Source: Bacteroidales bacterium (lineage in GTDB: Bacteria; Bacteroidota; Bacteroidia; Bacteroidales; VadinHA17). Taken from it: 62,900 nucleotides of DNA. Positions 17,331-25,744 of the stretch are shown here, one piece after another (positions within the stretch are counted from its first letter, which is position 1; every line of letters starts with the position of its first letter). The notes under the pieces were generated by a model. The model was not told the origin of the DNA, searched no databases, and saw nothing but the letters and a program-made list of their open reading frames with translations. Location of the stretch: positions 311,891 through 374,790 of the forward strand of contig PLNT01000007.1 in the NCBI GenBank assembly GCA_003141895.1, read 5' to 3'. The position numbers and the translations under genes were made by a program.

Positions 17331-17758
17331 AAAATATGGAACGGTTGACCCGTTCCGTATTTTAAATATGTTTTAATCCCATCCCAATAATACTGTTTCC
17401 ATCCCTCTTTTAATGTTTCAACTTTATGCTCTGGAATATTGGTTTGTAAAAATTTGAGTCTGGTTTTGTCTCCGTCCTGTTCCAATTCGAAATTACAAAT
17501 GCTGAAGTGATCATCAGGCCATCCGTCCTCAGCAAAATGCCACGCCTGAAGTATTTTCTTTCCTTCAATAAGTTCGATATTGTATCCCTGGCAATAGCCA
17601 TCAAAAACGCTGAACTTCCCATTTGGTTCTTTGCTTATTGTCGCTTTTGAACCTGTAAATTCAGCATGTTTCTTTTCATCCATTATCAAATTATATATTT
17701 TGTCGGGCGTGGCATCAAATGTTGCAGTCTGTCTTATAGATTTTGTTCTCATAATCAT
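17327..17758 (-). CDS. SRPBCC (AHSA1-like) ligand-binding domain protein
   Basis: A 143-residue START/Bet v1-like protein. The first strand (SIRQTATFDATPDKIYNLIMDEKKHAEFTG) and the later block ILQAWHFAEDGWPDDHFSICNFELEQDG are typical of AHSA1-type SRPBCC proteins. The C-terminal helix is TLKEGWKQYYWDGIKTYLKYG. Such proteins hold a hydrophobic ligand in a deep pocket, and the ligand here is unknown. A start at the second Met (MRTKSIRQ) is equally possible. It is convergent with the DUF4197 gene. Confidence 0.82.
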   Translation of the reverse strand: MIMRTKSIRQTATFDATPDKIYNLIMDEKKHAEFTGSKATISKEPNGKFSVFDGYCQGYNIELIEGKKILQAWHFAEDGWPDDHFSICNFELEQDGDKTRLKFLQTNIPEHKVETLKEGWKQYYWDGIKTYLKYGTGQPFHIF

Positions 17759-17861
17759 ATTAATTAATCATTCCGACAATAGTACTAAACCCTCACCCTT
17801 TCTTTTATATTAACCTGAATTCATTGATTTTGTTCATTAAATAGGTTTCTCAGTGATAACG

Positions 17862-17889
17862 GTAGGAACAATGCATGCAACGTCCCTAC
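17862..17889. repeat. 28-bp intergenic hairpin repeat, copy A
   Basis: An imperfect inverted repeat begins GTAGGAACAATG, has the centre CATG and ends CAACGTCCCTAC. A better-preserved copy with the same 12-4-12 layout is at 22595-22622. It lies upstream of the lipoprotein start at 17931, which argues against starting that gene at the ATG at 17853. Confidence 0.5.
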
Positions 17890-17930
17890 AATATTTTTAT
17901 TTACCTTTAACCAAAAGAACACACATAATC

Positions 17931-19784
17931 ATGAAAAAACACATCTTCGGGTTTATAGCATTTTTAGTTCTTGGGTTGATCTGTCTGTCATGTTCACAAA
18001 GAGTTGAAAACTTTGAATATTCTTCAAAATTCTATAAGATGCAATTGTCTGATTCCGCTCCTTTTGTCAGGTATTTCTCCATCGATGCTATGGGAAATTC
18101 TGAATTAAGTCGGAATACTATTAAATGGGAAAAATTACCAAATAAGGATAAGTATAAATTGCGTAAGGTTTCCGAATCGAAAGTTGAGATAAGCGGAAAA
18201 TCAGGGAAGATTCTTTGGACTTTAAACTTTGAGGAGAAAAATTTTTCAATCAGCTCATATTTCAATAAGAATAATGGAACAGGTTTTGAATTCAGGTTTG
18301 ACAAGAATCAAAATAATACCACATTACTTGGTATTATGGTGAATAAGGAAGAAACAAAACTTCCTGCCCTGCTTCATCTTCCAGACATGGGTACTTTCAT
18401 AATTTCAGCTGATAAGCATGATGTGATTGCCGGTTATGATGCGAGCCGAAAAGAAGGTGAAAACTATATTTCGGTGGTTTTGCCAGAGGCTACATCGAGA
18501 CAGAATTCGGTTAATTATTTATTTAGGGTCACTTCAATCTATCCATCATTCTCCGGAGTAGACCAGGATAAATTTGCCGGATTCAGACGAAATTACCTGA
18601 ATCTGTTTCAGGTGAATCCCAGGCTTCAGGTTTTAGCTAACAATTCATGTAGTGATCCATGTGCATTTACTCTTTTTCTCTCCTCAATATTAGCCCTTAA
18701 GACTCCACCATTAATTGACTCGCTGACCGCTCTCGATCTTCTAAGAATGTCAGTGGAAAGATATCTAAATGGAATGAAGGCATATGGTATGTTCGGTTAC
18801 AATGGAAGCTGGGAAGATAAGGATGCAGTTGTTGATAACAGTAAATCACAACCTTATGATTATCTGGATACTTATCCATCATTGGTTATCGCGGCATGCA
18901 ATTATATCAAAGGTTCAAATGATATAAAGTGGGCTGCAAAATATTATCCCGAAATTAAAAAATGGATGGACAGGCAAATGAAGAGGGATTATAATAATAA
19001 CGGACTTGTGGAATATGAACTAAGTGGCAATTCCGGCTCGTGGAATGGAATAGTGAGACCGGCTAACTGGTGGGACACAATAGGTTTTGGTCACGAAGAT
19101 GCCTTCAGTAATGCGCTTACTTATGATGCACTTAATCTCATTACCTTCGTTGCAGAAAAACTCTGGAATAAAAATGATGCAGAATATTACAGTAAGCTTG
19201 CTGAGAAGTTGAAAGGAGCTTATTTTAATACCTTTTATAATAATAAAACAGGTATCCTTGCAGGATGGAAGAGCAAAGATGGGAAACTTCATGATTATTA
19301 TTTCCTGATGGTGAATAGTATGGCTGTTTATTATAATCTCGTGCCCGAGAATAGAATGAAAGATGTAATGATGACACTCTGGAAAAAGATGCAGGATGTG
19401 GGATATAAAGATTTTTCGTTAGGAATTCCCGGGAATCTTATTTCAGTCAGAAAGGAAGATTATACGCATCATGATCCGCGCTGGGGTGGCGGGGTAAAAG
19501 ATGATGGCAGCGATGCCTTTCAGCGCTATGAAAACGGAGGTGCGTCACTCAACTGGTCGTACTTTACGATCAAGGCATTTAAGAAGGCTGGTCTTGAAGA
19601 ACAGTATCACACTATTTCTGATGGTATTCTCGCCGGCATCAATAAGGGAAGCTTTCAGGGCTCATGCACCAAAGGAGGCATGACAAGAGACTGGAAAACA
19701 TGGAATGGCGAATGCTGGGGATATGAAGGTTTCCTTTGTGATGGTTATCTTGCCCTGCTCGCTTTAAATCCGGAAGATAATTAA
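17931..19784 (+). CDS. Six-hairpin glycosidase-like lipoprotein
   Basis: About 617 residues from the ATG at 17931 (MKKHIFGFIAFLVLGLICLSCS), which gives a lipoprotein signal; an earlier ATG at 17853 would read through an intergenic repeat. The N-terminal 230 residues form a beta-rich domain. From about residue 260 the sequence has the alternating helices of an (alpha/alpha)6 barrel: YGMFGYNGSWEDKDAV, YDYLDTYPSLVIAACNYI, KWMDRQMKRDYNNNGLVEYE, NWWDTIGFGHEDAFSNALTY. It ends GECWGYEGFLCDGYLALLAL. This resembles clan GH-G/L and GH78-like enzymes; the acidic pairs near GHEDAF could be catalytic. The exact family and substrate are not assignable by eye. It is probably surface-anchored carbohydrate metabolism. 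Confidence 0.7.
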   Translation: MKKHIFGFIAFLVLGLICLSCSQRVENFEYSSKFYKMQLSDSAPFVRYFSIDAMGNSELSRNTIKWEKLPNKDKYKLRKVSESKVEISGKSGKILWTLNFEEKNFSISSYFNKNNGTGFEFRFDKNQNNTTLLGIMVNKEETKLPALLHLPDMGTFIISADKHDVIAGYDASRKEGENYISVVLPEATSRQNSVNYLFRVTSIYPSFSGVDQDKFAGFRRNYLNLFQVNPRLQVLANNSCSDPCAFTLFLSSILALKTPPLIDSLTALDLLRMSVERYLNGMKAYGMFGYNGSWEDKDAVVDNSKSQPYDYLDTYPSLVIAACNYIKGSNDIKWAAKYYPEIKKWMDRQMKRDYNNNGLVEYELSGNSGSWNGIVRPANWWDTIGFGHEDAFSNALTYDALNLITFVAEKLWNKNDAEYYSKLAEKLKGAYFNTFYNNKTGILAGWKSKDGKLHDYYFLMVNSMAVYYNLVPENRMKDVMMTLWKKMQDVGYKDFSLGIPGNLISVRKEDYTHHDPRWGGGVKDDGSDAFQRYENGGASLNWSYFTIKAFKKAGLEEQYHTISDGILAGINKGSFQGSCTKGGMTRDWKTWNGECWGYEGFLCDGYLALLALNPEDN

Positions 19785-19805
19785 GTCTTGCGGTCTTGCG
19801 GTCGA

Positions 19806-20294
19806 TTATTTGCCCTGGTTATTTTCGAGGGCATTCAGTACAATACCAAAATCAAATTGCAGATCTTCATGGAGGAATAGAATTTTTTTTCTGATAGAAT
19901 CTATCTGCCTGACGTAAAAAATCTGAAGGCCGGAATTTCTTTGTATGGATGGGGAAAAATTCCTGAGTATTGTGCATAAATACAGCAGTAATTCAATCTC
20001 TGTTTCCTTCTTTTTCGAATATCGTGAATACTTTCTGATAGTTCGTAAAATTTTCCTGAAACTTTTTTTTATCAGATAATAACTCGATCTGTTCATTAGT
20101 ACTATCTGCTCATCAATTTCTTTTTTTATGCTTTCAATATATAATGTTTCGTCAGAAGATTCAAAAAGCAGGTATGTCAGCAATTCCTTATTCTCCTTTT
20201 TGAATCTTGCAAGACGTAAGCATAATTCCCTGAGTTCGGAAGGTGTAAAATTTGTCAGTTCATCTTTAAGTTCCTTAAGGCTTACGGCTTTCAT
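19806..20294 (-). CDS. Conserved helical protein of unknown function
   Basis: A 162-residue, strongly basic, almost entirely helical protein with no signal peptide. It begins MKAVSLKELKDELTNFTPSE, followed by LRELCLRLARFKKENKELLTYLLF and a central Lys/Arg/Tyr-rich segment (KKSFRKILRTIRKYSRYSKKK). I believe similar short proteins are conserved in Bacteroidota, but I cannot name a family. The basic, Leu-rich helices could bind nucleic acid or a partner protein. It ends about 20 bases from the convergent lipoprotein gene. Confidence 0.7.
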   Translation of the reverse strand: MKAVSLKELKDELTNFTPSELRELCLRLARFKKENKELLTYLLFESSDETLYIESIKKEIDEQIVLMNRSSYYLIKKSFRKILRTIRKYSRYSKKKETEIELLLYLCTILRNFSPSIQRNSGLQIFYVRQIDSIRKKILFLHEDLQFDFGIVLNALENNQGK

Positions 20295-20324
20295 GGAAAC
20301 AAAGTTATCATTTTTGATAGAAAA

Positions 20325-20388
20325 GCAGTTGCGGATTTATAATCGTGCCAACTTTGCTATTTGTTGCGGATCGCAAATCCGCGACTGC
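20325..20388. repeat. Intergenic inverted repeat (GCGGATTT family)
   Basis: The left arm at 20325-20338 (GCAGTTGCGGATTT) pairs with the right arm at 20375-20388 (AAATCCGCGACTGC) at 13 of 14 positions. A nested GCGGAT/ATCCGC hairpin lies at 20366-20382. It sits between the helical-protein gene and the zinc-ribbon gene. A piece of the same kind (CCCGGATTTGTAATCC) recurs at about 59936. It looks like a dispersed intergenic repeat. Confidence 0.6.
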
Positions 20389-20478
20389 CTGGCAAATCTG
20401 GAATATGAAGATATTGCGTCAAACTAAAATAGTTGACCTGGATATTATCCCAGTTGATCGACATGCAGCTTAGTGCAT

Positions 20479-21084
20479 TTATTCAGGTTTTTTTTCTGTT
20501 TCTGGCGTAAGGGCTTTAGTTCCCTTTTTCTGAGGGTATGAACCAGGTAAGATTACGTTTATCAGTTTCTTACCCCAAAGACCCAGCTGAAATCCGGCGC
20601 CGAGAGACAGGATACTCAATATTATCGTGAGAACATACAAATTTCCGCATAATGTTGTGAAAAACAAGGCTACTGATAATGTAAGAATTATCAGACTGAA
20701 TATAATTTTAACTCTGAGAATCGGAGTAGCAAGAGTTTTAAACCTTGTTAGCCCGTCAATAATTCCGGTAATGATTGCGAGAACCAGGGTAAGAGGGAAT
20801 ATGAACACTGAGAATCTCAATACATCTTTCACTATTTCAGGCTGAAATTGTTTAAAAGCAGTTGTTATTATTGCCAGAACAGGAATAGCCATGACAAGTG
20901 CCTGTGAAAGATGTATAGCAATCGGATGAAGATCAAAATTTAGAAGCATCAACCTGTTTCGTGACACTCTTTCCCGATAAGGTTCAAATACTTTTCGCGG
21001 CATTCCGCATGCCGGACAGACGTCTCCCAGCTTGTCAGCTTCAATTACAAATCCGCAAGGACGGCAACGAACAAGTTCCTTCAT
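20479..21084 (-). CDS. Rubredoxin-like zinc-ribbon fused to DUF2231-like membrane domain
   Basis: A 201-residue protein. The N-terminus has a four-cysteine knuckle pair (VRCRPCGFVIEADKLGDVCPACGMPRKVF), typical of rubredoxin-type or zinc-ribbon metal sites. Four hydrophobic helices follow, starting with FDLHPIAIHLSQALVMAIPVLAII, which resembles DUF2231, whose conserved HP..H motif is visible in LHPIAIH. The arrangement suggests an inner-membrane redox or metal-linked protein with its ribbon on the cytoplasmic side, possibly haem- or quinone-associated. The charged C-terminal tail ends TPETEKKPE. It is a single gene. Confidence 0.78.
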   Translation of the reverse strand: MKELVRCRPCGFVIEADKLGDVCPACGMPRKVFEPYRERVSRNRLMLLNFDLHPIAIHLSQALVMAIPVLAIITTAFKQFQPEIVKDVLRFSVFIFPLTLVLAIITGIIDGLTRFKTLATPILRVKIIFSLIILTLSVALFFTTLCGNLYVLTIILSILSLGAGFQLGLWGKKLINVILPGSYPQKKGTKALTPETEKKPE

Positions 21085-21269
21085 TTCACTACTTTTTAAA
21101 TAAACTATACAAATTTAAATATTTAATGATTCTGAAAAACAAATTCGCACCCATTCGTGAAACCTTAGAACGATGAGCTTGATCGAGTTTGCTTTTTTAT
21201 CCCGAAAAAACTTGGTATAAGTTTTGTTATTATTATATTGTACAATAATGTTCCTTAAATATTTTATCT

Positions 21270-22580
21270 ATGAAAAAAGTTATTTCCACACTTATTATCA
21301 CAGCTTTGTTTGCGTCAGGCATCAAACTCATGGCTCAGAATAAACAGGATTACCTTGGATTACCGGGAGATAACCTGGATCTCTACGCAGTGATGAACCT
21401 GTTCCAGCAGTCAAAAACACTGGAAGATTTCGAAAAAAGCCTCAATGACAATAATACCAATATAAATAATCTTGACCTTAATAGTGACAACCAGGTTGAT
21501 TATATAAAAGTTATCGATAATGTTAACGGTGACCTGCATAATATAGTTCTTCAGGTTGCCATAAGTCCCACTGAAAACCAGGATGTTGCTGTTTTTACTA
21601 TCCAGCGTTTTAACAACGGAACAGTACAGATTCAATTGACAGGTGATGAAGATTTATACGGTAAGAATTATATAATCGAACCTATAACTGATAAGGAAAC
21701 TCCGAATCCGGGTTATACCGGAGAGGATGTAGACTACGTCACTACTCCCGCCCAGATTTCAGTATGGCCGGTGGTAAGATATATTTACCTTCCTACCTAT
21801 ACCGGATGGCACTCCTCTTGGTATTGGGGCTATTATCCGACATACTGGCAGCCATGGCATCCGGTATCATGGCATTACTATTCCGGATATCAATCAAACT
21901 GGGATCATATATATTATAGTCACTACCGTCTGGGGGAATCTCATCGCTCAACTGGTTGGCATGATTATTATTACGCCGGAAGACGTGCATACTCCCCTGA
22001 GGTGAATCACAGAATTGTGGCTGGTACCTATAAGACAACCTATTCGCATCCCGACCAGAGAAGTGAAGGAGACGCGATGTTTGCCAAGGCTCATCCTGAA
22101 CAGTATAAATCTGTTCATTCATCAGGGAATTCCTCGGTTCATTCTACTGGAAATAATAACTCAGGTAATAGAAGAGACAATGGTTCAGTTCTGACTAACA
22201 AAAATAACAACTCTGTTCATCCGACTGGAAATAATTCAGCTGTTACACGAAGACCAACTACTAATGTGACAAATAAGACAGTCGTGAATCCAACGACGGT
22301 TAAAAGTACTGAAACATCAAGGAGACCAACTTCAACTGTGACAAATCCTTCTGGGGTAAATCGGCCCACTGGAAAAGTAAATACTTCATCCAGCAGATCG
22401 ACAGTCACAAATAAATCAGTAACTAACCCATCAGCACCTCAGAATGTGCGTTCATCTACACAATCAAAAACAACGACAGTAAGTTCTTCAAACAGGAGCA
22501 CCAAAAAGGCAAGTAAGAATTCTACTTCAACAAAAGGAAGGAATCAAAATCCCGATTCCAGGGCACCTGACAGAAGGTAA
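21270..22580 (+). CDS. Exported protein with calcium-loop-like segment and Ser/Thr/Asn-rich tail
   Basis: A 436-residue protein with a signal peptide (KKVISTLIITALFASGIKLMAQ). Residues 25-150 form a compact domain containing LDLNSDNQVDYIKVIDNVNG, which resembles a dockerin/EF-hand type Asp-rich calcium loop. The middle (about 165-235) is very rich in Trp, Tyr and His (WHSSWYWGYYPTYWQPWHP). From about residue 275 to the end the chain is low-complexity Ser/Thr/Asn with basic residues (NRSTKKASKNSTSTKG), as in a disordered, perhaps glycosylated, extracellular tail. No named family is recognised. It is followed by a repeat hairpin and then an intrinsic terminator at 22639-22666. Confidence 0.75.
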   Translation: MKKVISTLIITALFASGIKLMAQNKQDYLGLPGDNLDLYAVMNLFQQSKTLEDFEKSLNDNNTNINNLDLNSDNQVDYIKVIDNVNGDLHNIVLQVAISPTENQDVAVFTIQRFNNGTVQIQLTGDEDLYGKNYIIEPITDKETPNPGYTGEDVDYVTTPAQISVWPVVRYIYLPTYTGWHSSWYWGYYPTYWQPWHPVSWHYYSGYQSNWDHIYYSHYRLGESHRSTGWHDYYYAGRRAYSPEVNHRIVAGTYKTTYSHPDQRSEGDAMFAKAHPEQYKSVHSSGNSSVHSTGNNNSGNRRDNGSVLTNKNNNSVHPTGNNSAVTRRPTTNVTNKTVVNPTTVKSTETSRRPTSTVTNPSGVNRPTGKVNTSSSRSTVTNKSVTNPSAPQNVRSSTQSKTTTVSSSNRSTKKASKNSTSTKGRNQNPDSRAPDRR

Positions 22581-22594
22581 TACTAATTTTAAAG

Positions 22595-22622
22595 GTAAAG
22601 ACGTTGCATCCAACGTCTTTAC
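22595..22622. repeat. 28-bp intergenic hairpin repeat, copy B
   Basis: A perfect 12-bp stem (GTAAAGACGTTG / CAACGTCTTTAC) with loop CATC. It has the same architecture as the copy at 17862-17889. It lies just after the exported-protein gene, before its terminator. Confidence 0.65.
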
Positions 22623-22638
22623 GATATTAATTACAGCG

Positions 22639-22666
22639 AATTCCTGCGAAAGCGGGAATTTTTTTT
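22639..22666 (+). terminator. Intrinsic terminator after the exported-protein gene
   Basis: A 9-bp stem AATTCCTGC / GCGGGAATT (one G-T wobble) closes on a GAAA tetraloop and is followed by a run of six further T residues. It would end transcription from 21270-22580 and insulates the downstream signalling locus. Confidence 0.8.
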
Positions 22667-22673
22667 GACCCTG

Positions 22674-22690
22674 ATTCTCAATTTGAGAAT
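22674..22690. promoter_or_regulatory. Candidate activator (UAS) palindrome, copy 1
   Basis: Arms ATTCTCA and TGAGAAT flank the centre ATT. Exactly the same 17 bases occur at 27189-27205 and no other copy was found in the window. This copy lies 99 bp upstream of a sigma-54-like element in front of the receiver/kinase/NtrC locus. The inferred binder is the Fis-type HTH of the NtrC-family protein at 25745-27091, giving autoregulation. Confidence 0.55.
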
Positions 22691-22786
22691 TTTTTTCTCT
22701 ATTGCCATATCCTTTTTTATGAGGCAAATATTGTAACCTATTATCTTTTAATATGTTATAATACTCTATTCTGCATTATGAAAAGT

Positions 22787-22802
22787 CTGGCACATTTTTG
22801 GA
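22787..22802 (+). promoter_or_regulatory. Sigma-54-like promoter upstream of the receiver gene
   Basis: CTGGCAC is a perfect -24 element. At the canonical spacing the -12 region reads TGGA instead of TTGC, so it matches only partly. Transcription would start about 20 bases before the ATG at 22834. The presence of a sigma-54 activator gene in the same locus and of a palindrome 99 bp upstream support the call. Confidence 0.5.
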
Positions 22803-22833
22803 ACGCCAACCAGAAACCAAAAATTAATGTAGA

Positions 22834-23253
22834 ATGATGCAAACAATTAATGTGCTAGTGGTTGAGGATAATGAATATTATAATAACCTGATATTAAATG
22901 CTCTACAGCAAAGCATCCATTTTATGCAGAAGAAATTGAATTTCAGGCTCATACTCCATTCATTTACCGACTCTTTTGATTGCATCAGGAAAATTGAGTC
23001 GCGTATATTCAAAAATAATGATATAGTGGCATTTGTTGATCAAAATCTGGGTAACGGGGTTTACGGTAATCAAATTATCGGGCTTTTGAAAAAGGGAAAT
23101 AACAATACACTTGCGGTTCTCCTGTCTCAATCCCGCGCTGGAGATGAAAAATGCATACATAATAATTATGATTTCTTTATTTTGAAAGATATCTTCGCTC
23201 CTGCACTTTGCCGGCTTTACCTCGATCAATATATTGAAAATAAATTTTTATAG
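22834..23253 (+). CDS. Receiver-domain (CheY-like) protein
   Basis: A 139-residue stand-alone receiver. INVLVVEDNEYYNN gives the acidic pocket, VAFVDQNLGNGVYG the phosphoacceptor Asp, LAVLLSQS the Ser/Thr position and FFILKD the Lys. The sequence is divergent: the region after the Asp reads QNLGNGVYGN instead of the usual MPxMDG. It is the first gene of a same-strand set with the hybrid kinase (next start 33 bp downstream) and the NtrC-family regulator. It may relay phosphate between the kinase's Hpt domain and the regulator, or act on an unseen output protein. Confidence 0.8.
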   Translation: MMQTINVLVVEDNEYYNNLILNALQQSIHFMQKKLNFRLILHSFTDSFDCIRKIESRIFKNNDIVAFVDQNLGNGVYGNQIIGLLKKGNNNTLAVLLSQSRAGDEKCIHNNYDFFILKDIFAPALCRLYLDQYIENKFL

Positions 23254-23285
23254 CTTTGCGGTATTATAAATGCGATCGCATTACC

Positions 23286-25679
23286 GTGAAGAAAATTTCA
23301 ATTCAGATCAAGATTGGGTTATTAATGATACTGGCTGTTATTTTACTTTCAGCAACAGGTTATTTGTCATACAGAAATCTTTCATCTATTGTTTCATCTG
23401 TTCAGGTTGATCTTAAACCTGATGCGAGGCTATTGAATATAAGAGATATTTCAATGGACCTGGAAAAAGCACAAAACAGTATACGGATTTATTCAAACAC
23501 ACACGATTCTCTCGATTTAAGACCTTATAACGACATTATCTCTAAAATTGATAATAAAGTTAATATACTTAACTCACAGTGCATTAACGATCCGATACTC
23601 AGGCAGCAGACAGATACAATCGGGAAACTTATCGATGAAAATATAATCATTTGGAATGAGTTATTGTATCTTAATAACAGTATTACAGTTGCTAAAGATC
23701 TTAAACAATTATCGGGCAGGCTTGATAGCAGTTCTATTGAGGACAATAAGAAAGAACAAAACATACTCAAGAGGGTATTCAGCCGAACCACAAAAAATCG
23801 TCTGACTGAAAATGAGATTATCACTCATCTTAAGGAGATTGAACTACAGGACAGCATTACAAAAGTAAGACTGACTAAAAGAGAATCAAAGTTGGCAATA
23901 ACTAGCAGTGAAATCAATGAAAAGTTCTATGACCTGAGAACCCGTATAGAAAACGAAATTTCCGAACTAGGCAGAGCCAAGGCACTTGCTGCTGATAAAC
24001 TTGCAGCTAAAACTTATGTATGGCTGGGGATGTTTACGATTTCGGGAACTCTTCTGTCGATACTTGTAATGTTTATCACGATCAGGTATGTCAGGAAATC
24101 ACATATTTATCAGATAGCTCTGCAAAATTCAAAAGATGAGGCAGAAAAACTGGCCAGAACAAAAGAACTTTTCATGGCAAATATGAGTCACGAAATCCGC
24201 ACTCCGGTCACCGCTATTTCAGGATTTACTGAGCAACTTTTGCATGATCCGCTGGATGCGAATACAACCCGGACATTGAAGATCATCAAATCATCTTCCG
24301 ATCACCTTGCAAGAATAATAAATGATATTCTTGACTTTTCAAAACTACAAAATGGCAAATTATCACTTGAAGAAGTGCATTTCGCTGTTTTACAAATTCT
24401 TGAAGATGTGTATACTTTATTTGAAAGGCAGGCTCTCAGGAATAATACCGTCCTGAGCTATTCAATCAGTCCCGACACGCCTCAAACTATTCTGGGAGAT
24501 CCCTACCGGCTAAAACAAATATTGATGAATCTTGTCAGTAATTCCGTAAAATTCACAAAAAATGGGAAGGTTCATTTCAGCCTGAACTGTATTAAAGAGT
24601 CTCCAGATAGATTACAACTGGTTATGGAAGTTACAGATTCTGGAATAGGAATAGAAGAGAGTAAAATTGATTTCATTTTTGAAGATTTTACCCAGGAAGA
24701 GATGAGCACAACCCGTAAATTCGGAGGCACAGGGCTGGGTTTATCTATTGTCAAAAAGCTTGTTGAATTGCATGGGGGCAAGATTCAGTGCATCAGTCGT
24801 AAAAACCAGGGCACAAAGATTACATGCTATTTACCTGTGCTTATTGGTGATGAAAAACAGATAAGAAAAGAAACCGAGCCACCTTTATTTATTCCTGACG
24901 AAGTAAAGAATTTAAATATACTTATTGTCGATGATGAGGAATACAACCGGCTTCTTTTTAAAACAATCCTCAACCGCTGGAATGTAAAATACCAGGAAGC
25001 ATCCAGCGGAATGGAAGCATTGGAATTGTTAAAAACCAGTCATTATAATCTTTTGTTCATGGATGCCAGGATGCCGGGAATAGATGGTTTAAAGGCCACG
25101 CAGTTTATCCGGAATGATATGAATATTAAAGAGTCGGATATGCCTGTTATATGTATCTCAGCTGCCCCGGTTAACGAGGACTGGCAAAAATTTCAGAATG
25201 CCGGGATGAATGCTTTTCTTTCAAAACCATTCACAGAAGAGACATTATTAACAACAATACTCTCAGTTATTAAAGATTATACTATTGTAAACCAGCCAGA
25301 TCAGGTCAGTGAGGATAAAGTGGAACCGGGATTGGATAAAATTAATTTGAAAAATCTGTATCATATCTCCGGGGGAGATGAGCATTTTGTAAAACAGATG
25401 CTGGTTTCATTTATAGAATCAACAAGAAATGGCCTCAACGAAATGGAGGAGGCGCTTAATTCGAATAATCCATACCTTATAAGTGAACTGGCACATAAAA
25501 TGCTTCCGCCAGGAAGGCATATTGGGGCAACTGAACTCTGCAATACTCTTAAAGAAATTGAGGAAAATATTAAAAATAAAATGGACCAGGAATCTCTTAA
25601 GAGTTTGATTCAGGAGTCAGTAAAGGAGTTCGGTGCGGTGAGCTATCTGATTAATATGCATATTGCTAAAATCAGCTAA
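23286..25679 (+). CDS. Membrane hybrid histidine kinase (HisKA-HATPase-REC-Hpt)
   Basis: About 797 residues from a GTG at 23286 (VKKISIQIKIGLLMILAVIL); a TTG ten codons upstream is the alternative. The order is: TM1 (about 8-28), a 215-residue helical periplasmic sensor, TM2 (TYVWLGMFTISGTLLSILVM), HisKA with MSHEIRTPVTAIS (His about 301), HATPase_c (NLVSNSVKFT, DSGIGI, GTGLGLSIVKKL), a receiver (LLFMDARMPGIDGL, Asp about 593) and a C-terminal Hpt domain (ELAHKMLPPGRHIGA, His about 736). It thus carries a complete His-Asp-His phosphorelay. The last acceptor is probably the receiver of the NtrC-family protein encoded next, or the small receiver encoded before it. Confidence 0.92.
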   Translation: MKKISIQIKIGLLMILAVILLSATGYLSYRNLSSIVSSVQVDLKPDARLLNIRDISMDLEKAQNSIRIYSNTHDSLDLRPYNDIISKIDNKVNILNSQCINDPILRQQTDTIGKLIDENIIIWNELLYLNNSITVAKDLKQLSGRLDSSSIEDNKKEQNILKRVFSRTTKNRLTENEIITHLKEIELQDSITKVRLTKRESKLAITSSEINEKFYDLRTRIENEISELGRAKALAADKLAAKTYVWLGMFTISGTLLSILVMFITIRYVRKSHIYQIALQNSKDEAEKLARTKELFMANMSHEIRTPVTAISGFTEQLLHDPLDANTTRTLKIIKSSSDHLARIINDILDFSKLQNGKLSLEEVHFAVLQILEDVYTLFERQALRNNTVLSYSISPDTPQTILGDPYRLKQILMNLVSNSVKFTKNGKVHFSLNCIKESPDRLQLVMEVTDSGIGIEESKIDFIFEDFTQEEMSTTRKFGGTGLGLSIVKKLVELHGGKIQCISRKNQGTKITCYLPVLIGDEKQIRKETEPPLFIPDEVKNLNILIVDDEEYNRLLFKTILNRWNVKYQEASSGMEALELLKTSHYNLLFMDARMPGIDGLKATQFIRNDMNIKESDMPVICISAAPVNEDWQKFQNAGMNAFLSKPFTEETLLTTILSVIKDYTIVNQPDQVSEDKVEPGLDKINLKNLYHISGGDEHFVKQMLVSFIESTRNGLNEMEEALNSNNPYLISELAHKMLPPGRHIGATELCNTLKEIEENIKNKMDQESLKSLIQESVKEFGAVSYLINMHIAKIS

Positions 25680-25744
25680 AACGCTGGTAAATACGGTCAT
25701 TTCTTATTTACTTTGTATCGTATTAAACAAGAATTCATCTTTCC

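Noticed and set aside
22787-22802. Considered as an exact sigma-54 promoter
   Set aside because: The -12 part reads TGGA at the correct spacing instead of TTGC, so it is reported as partial only.
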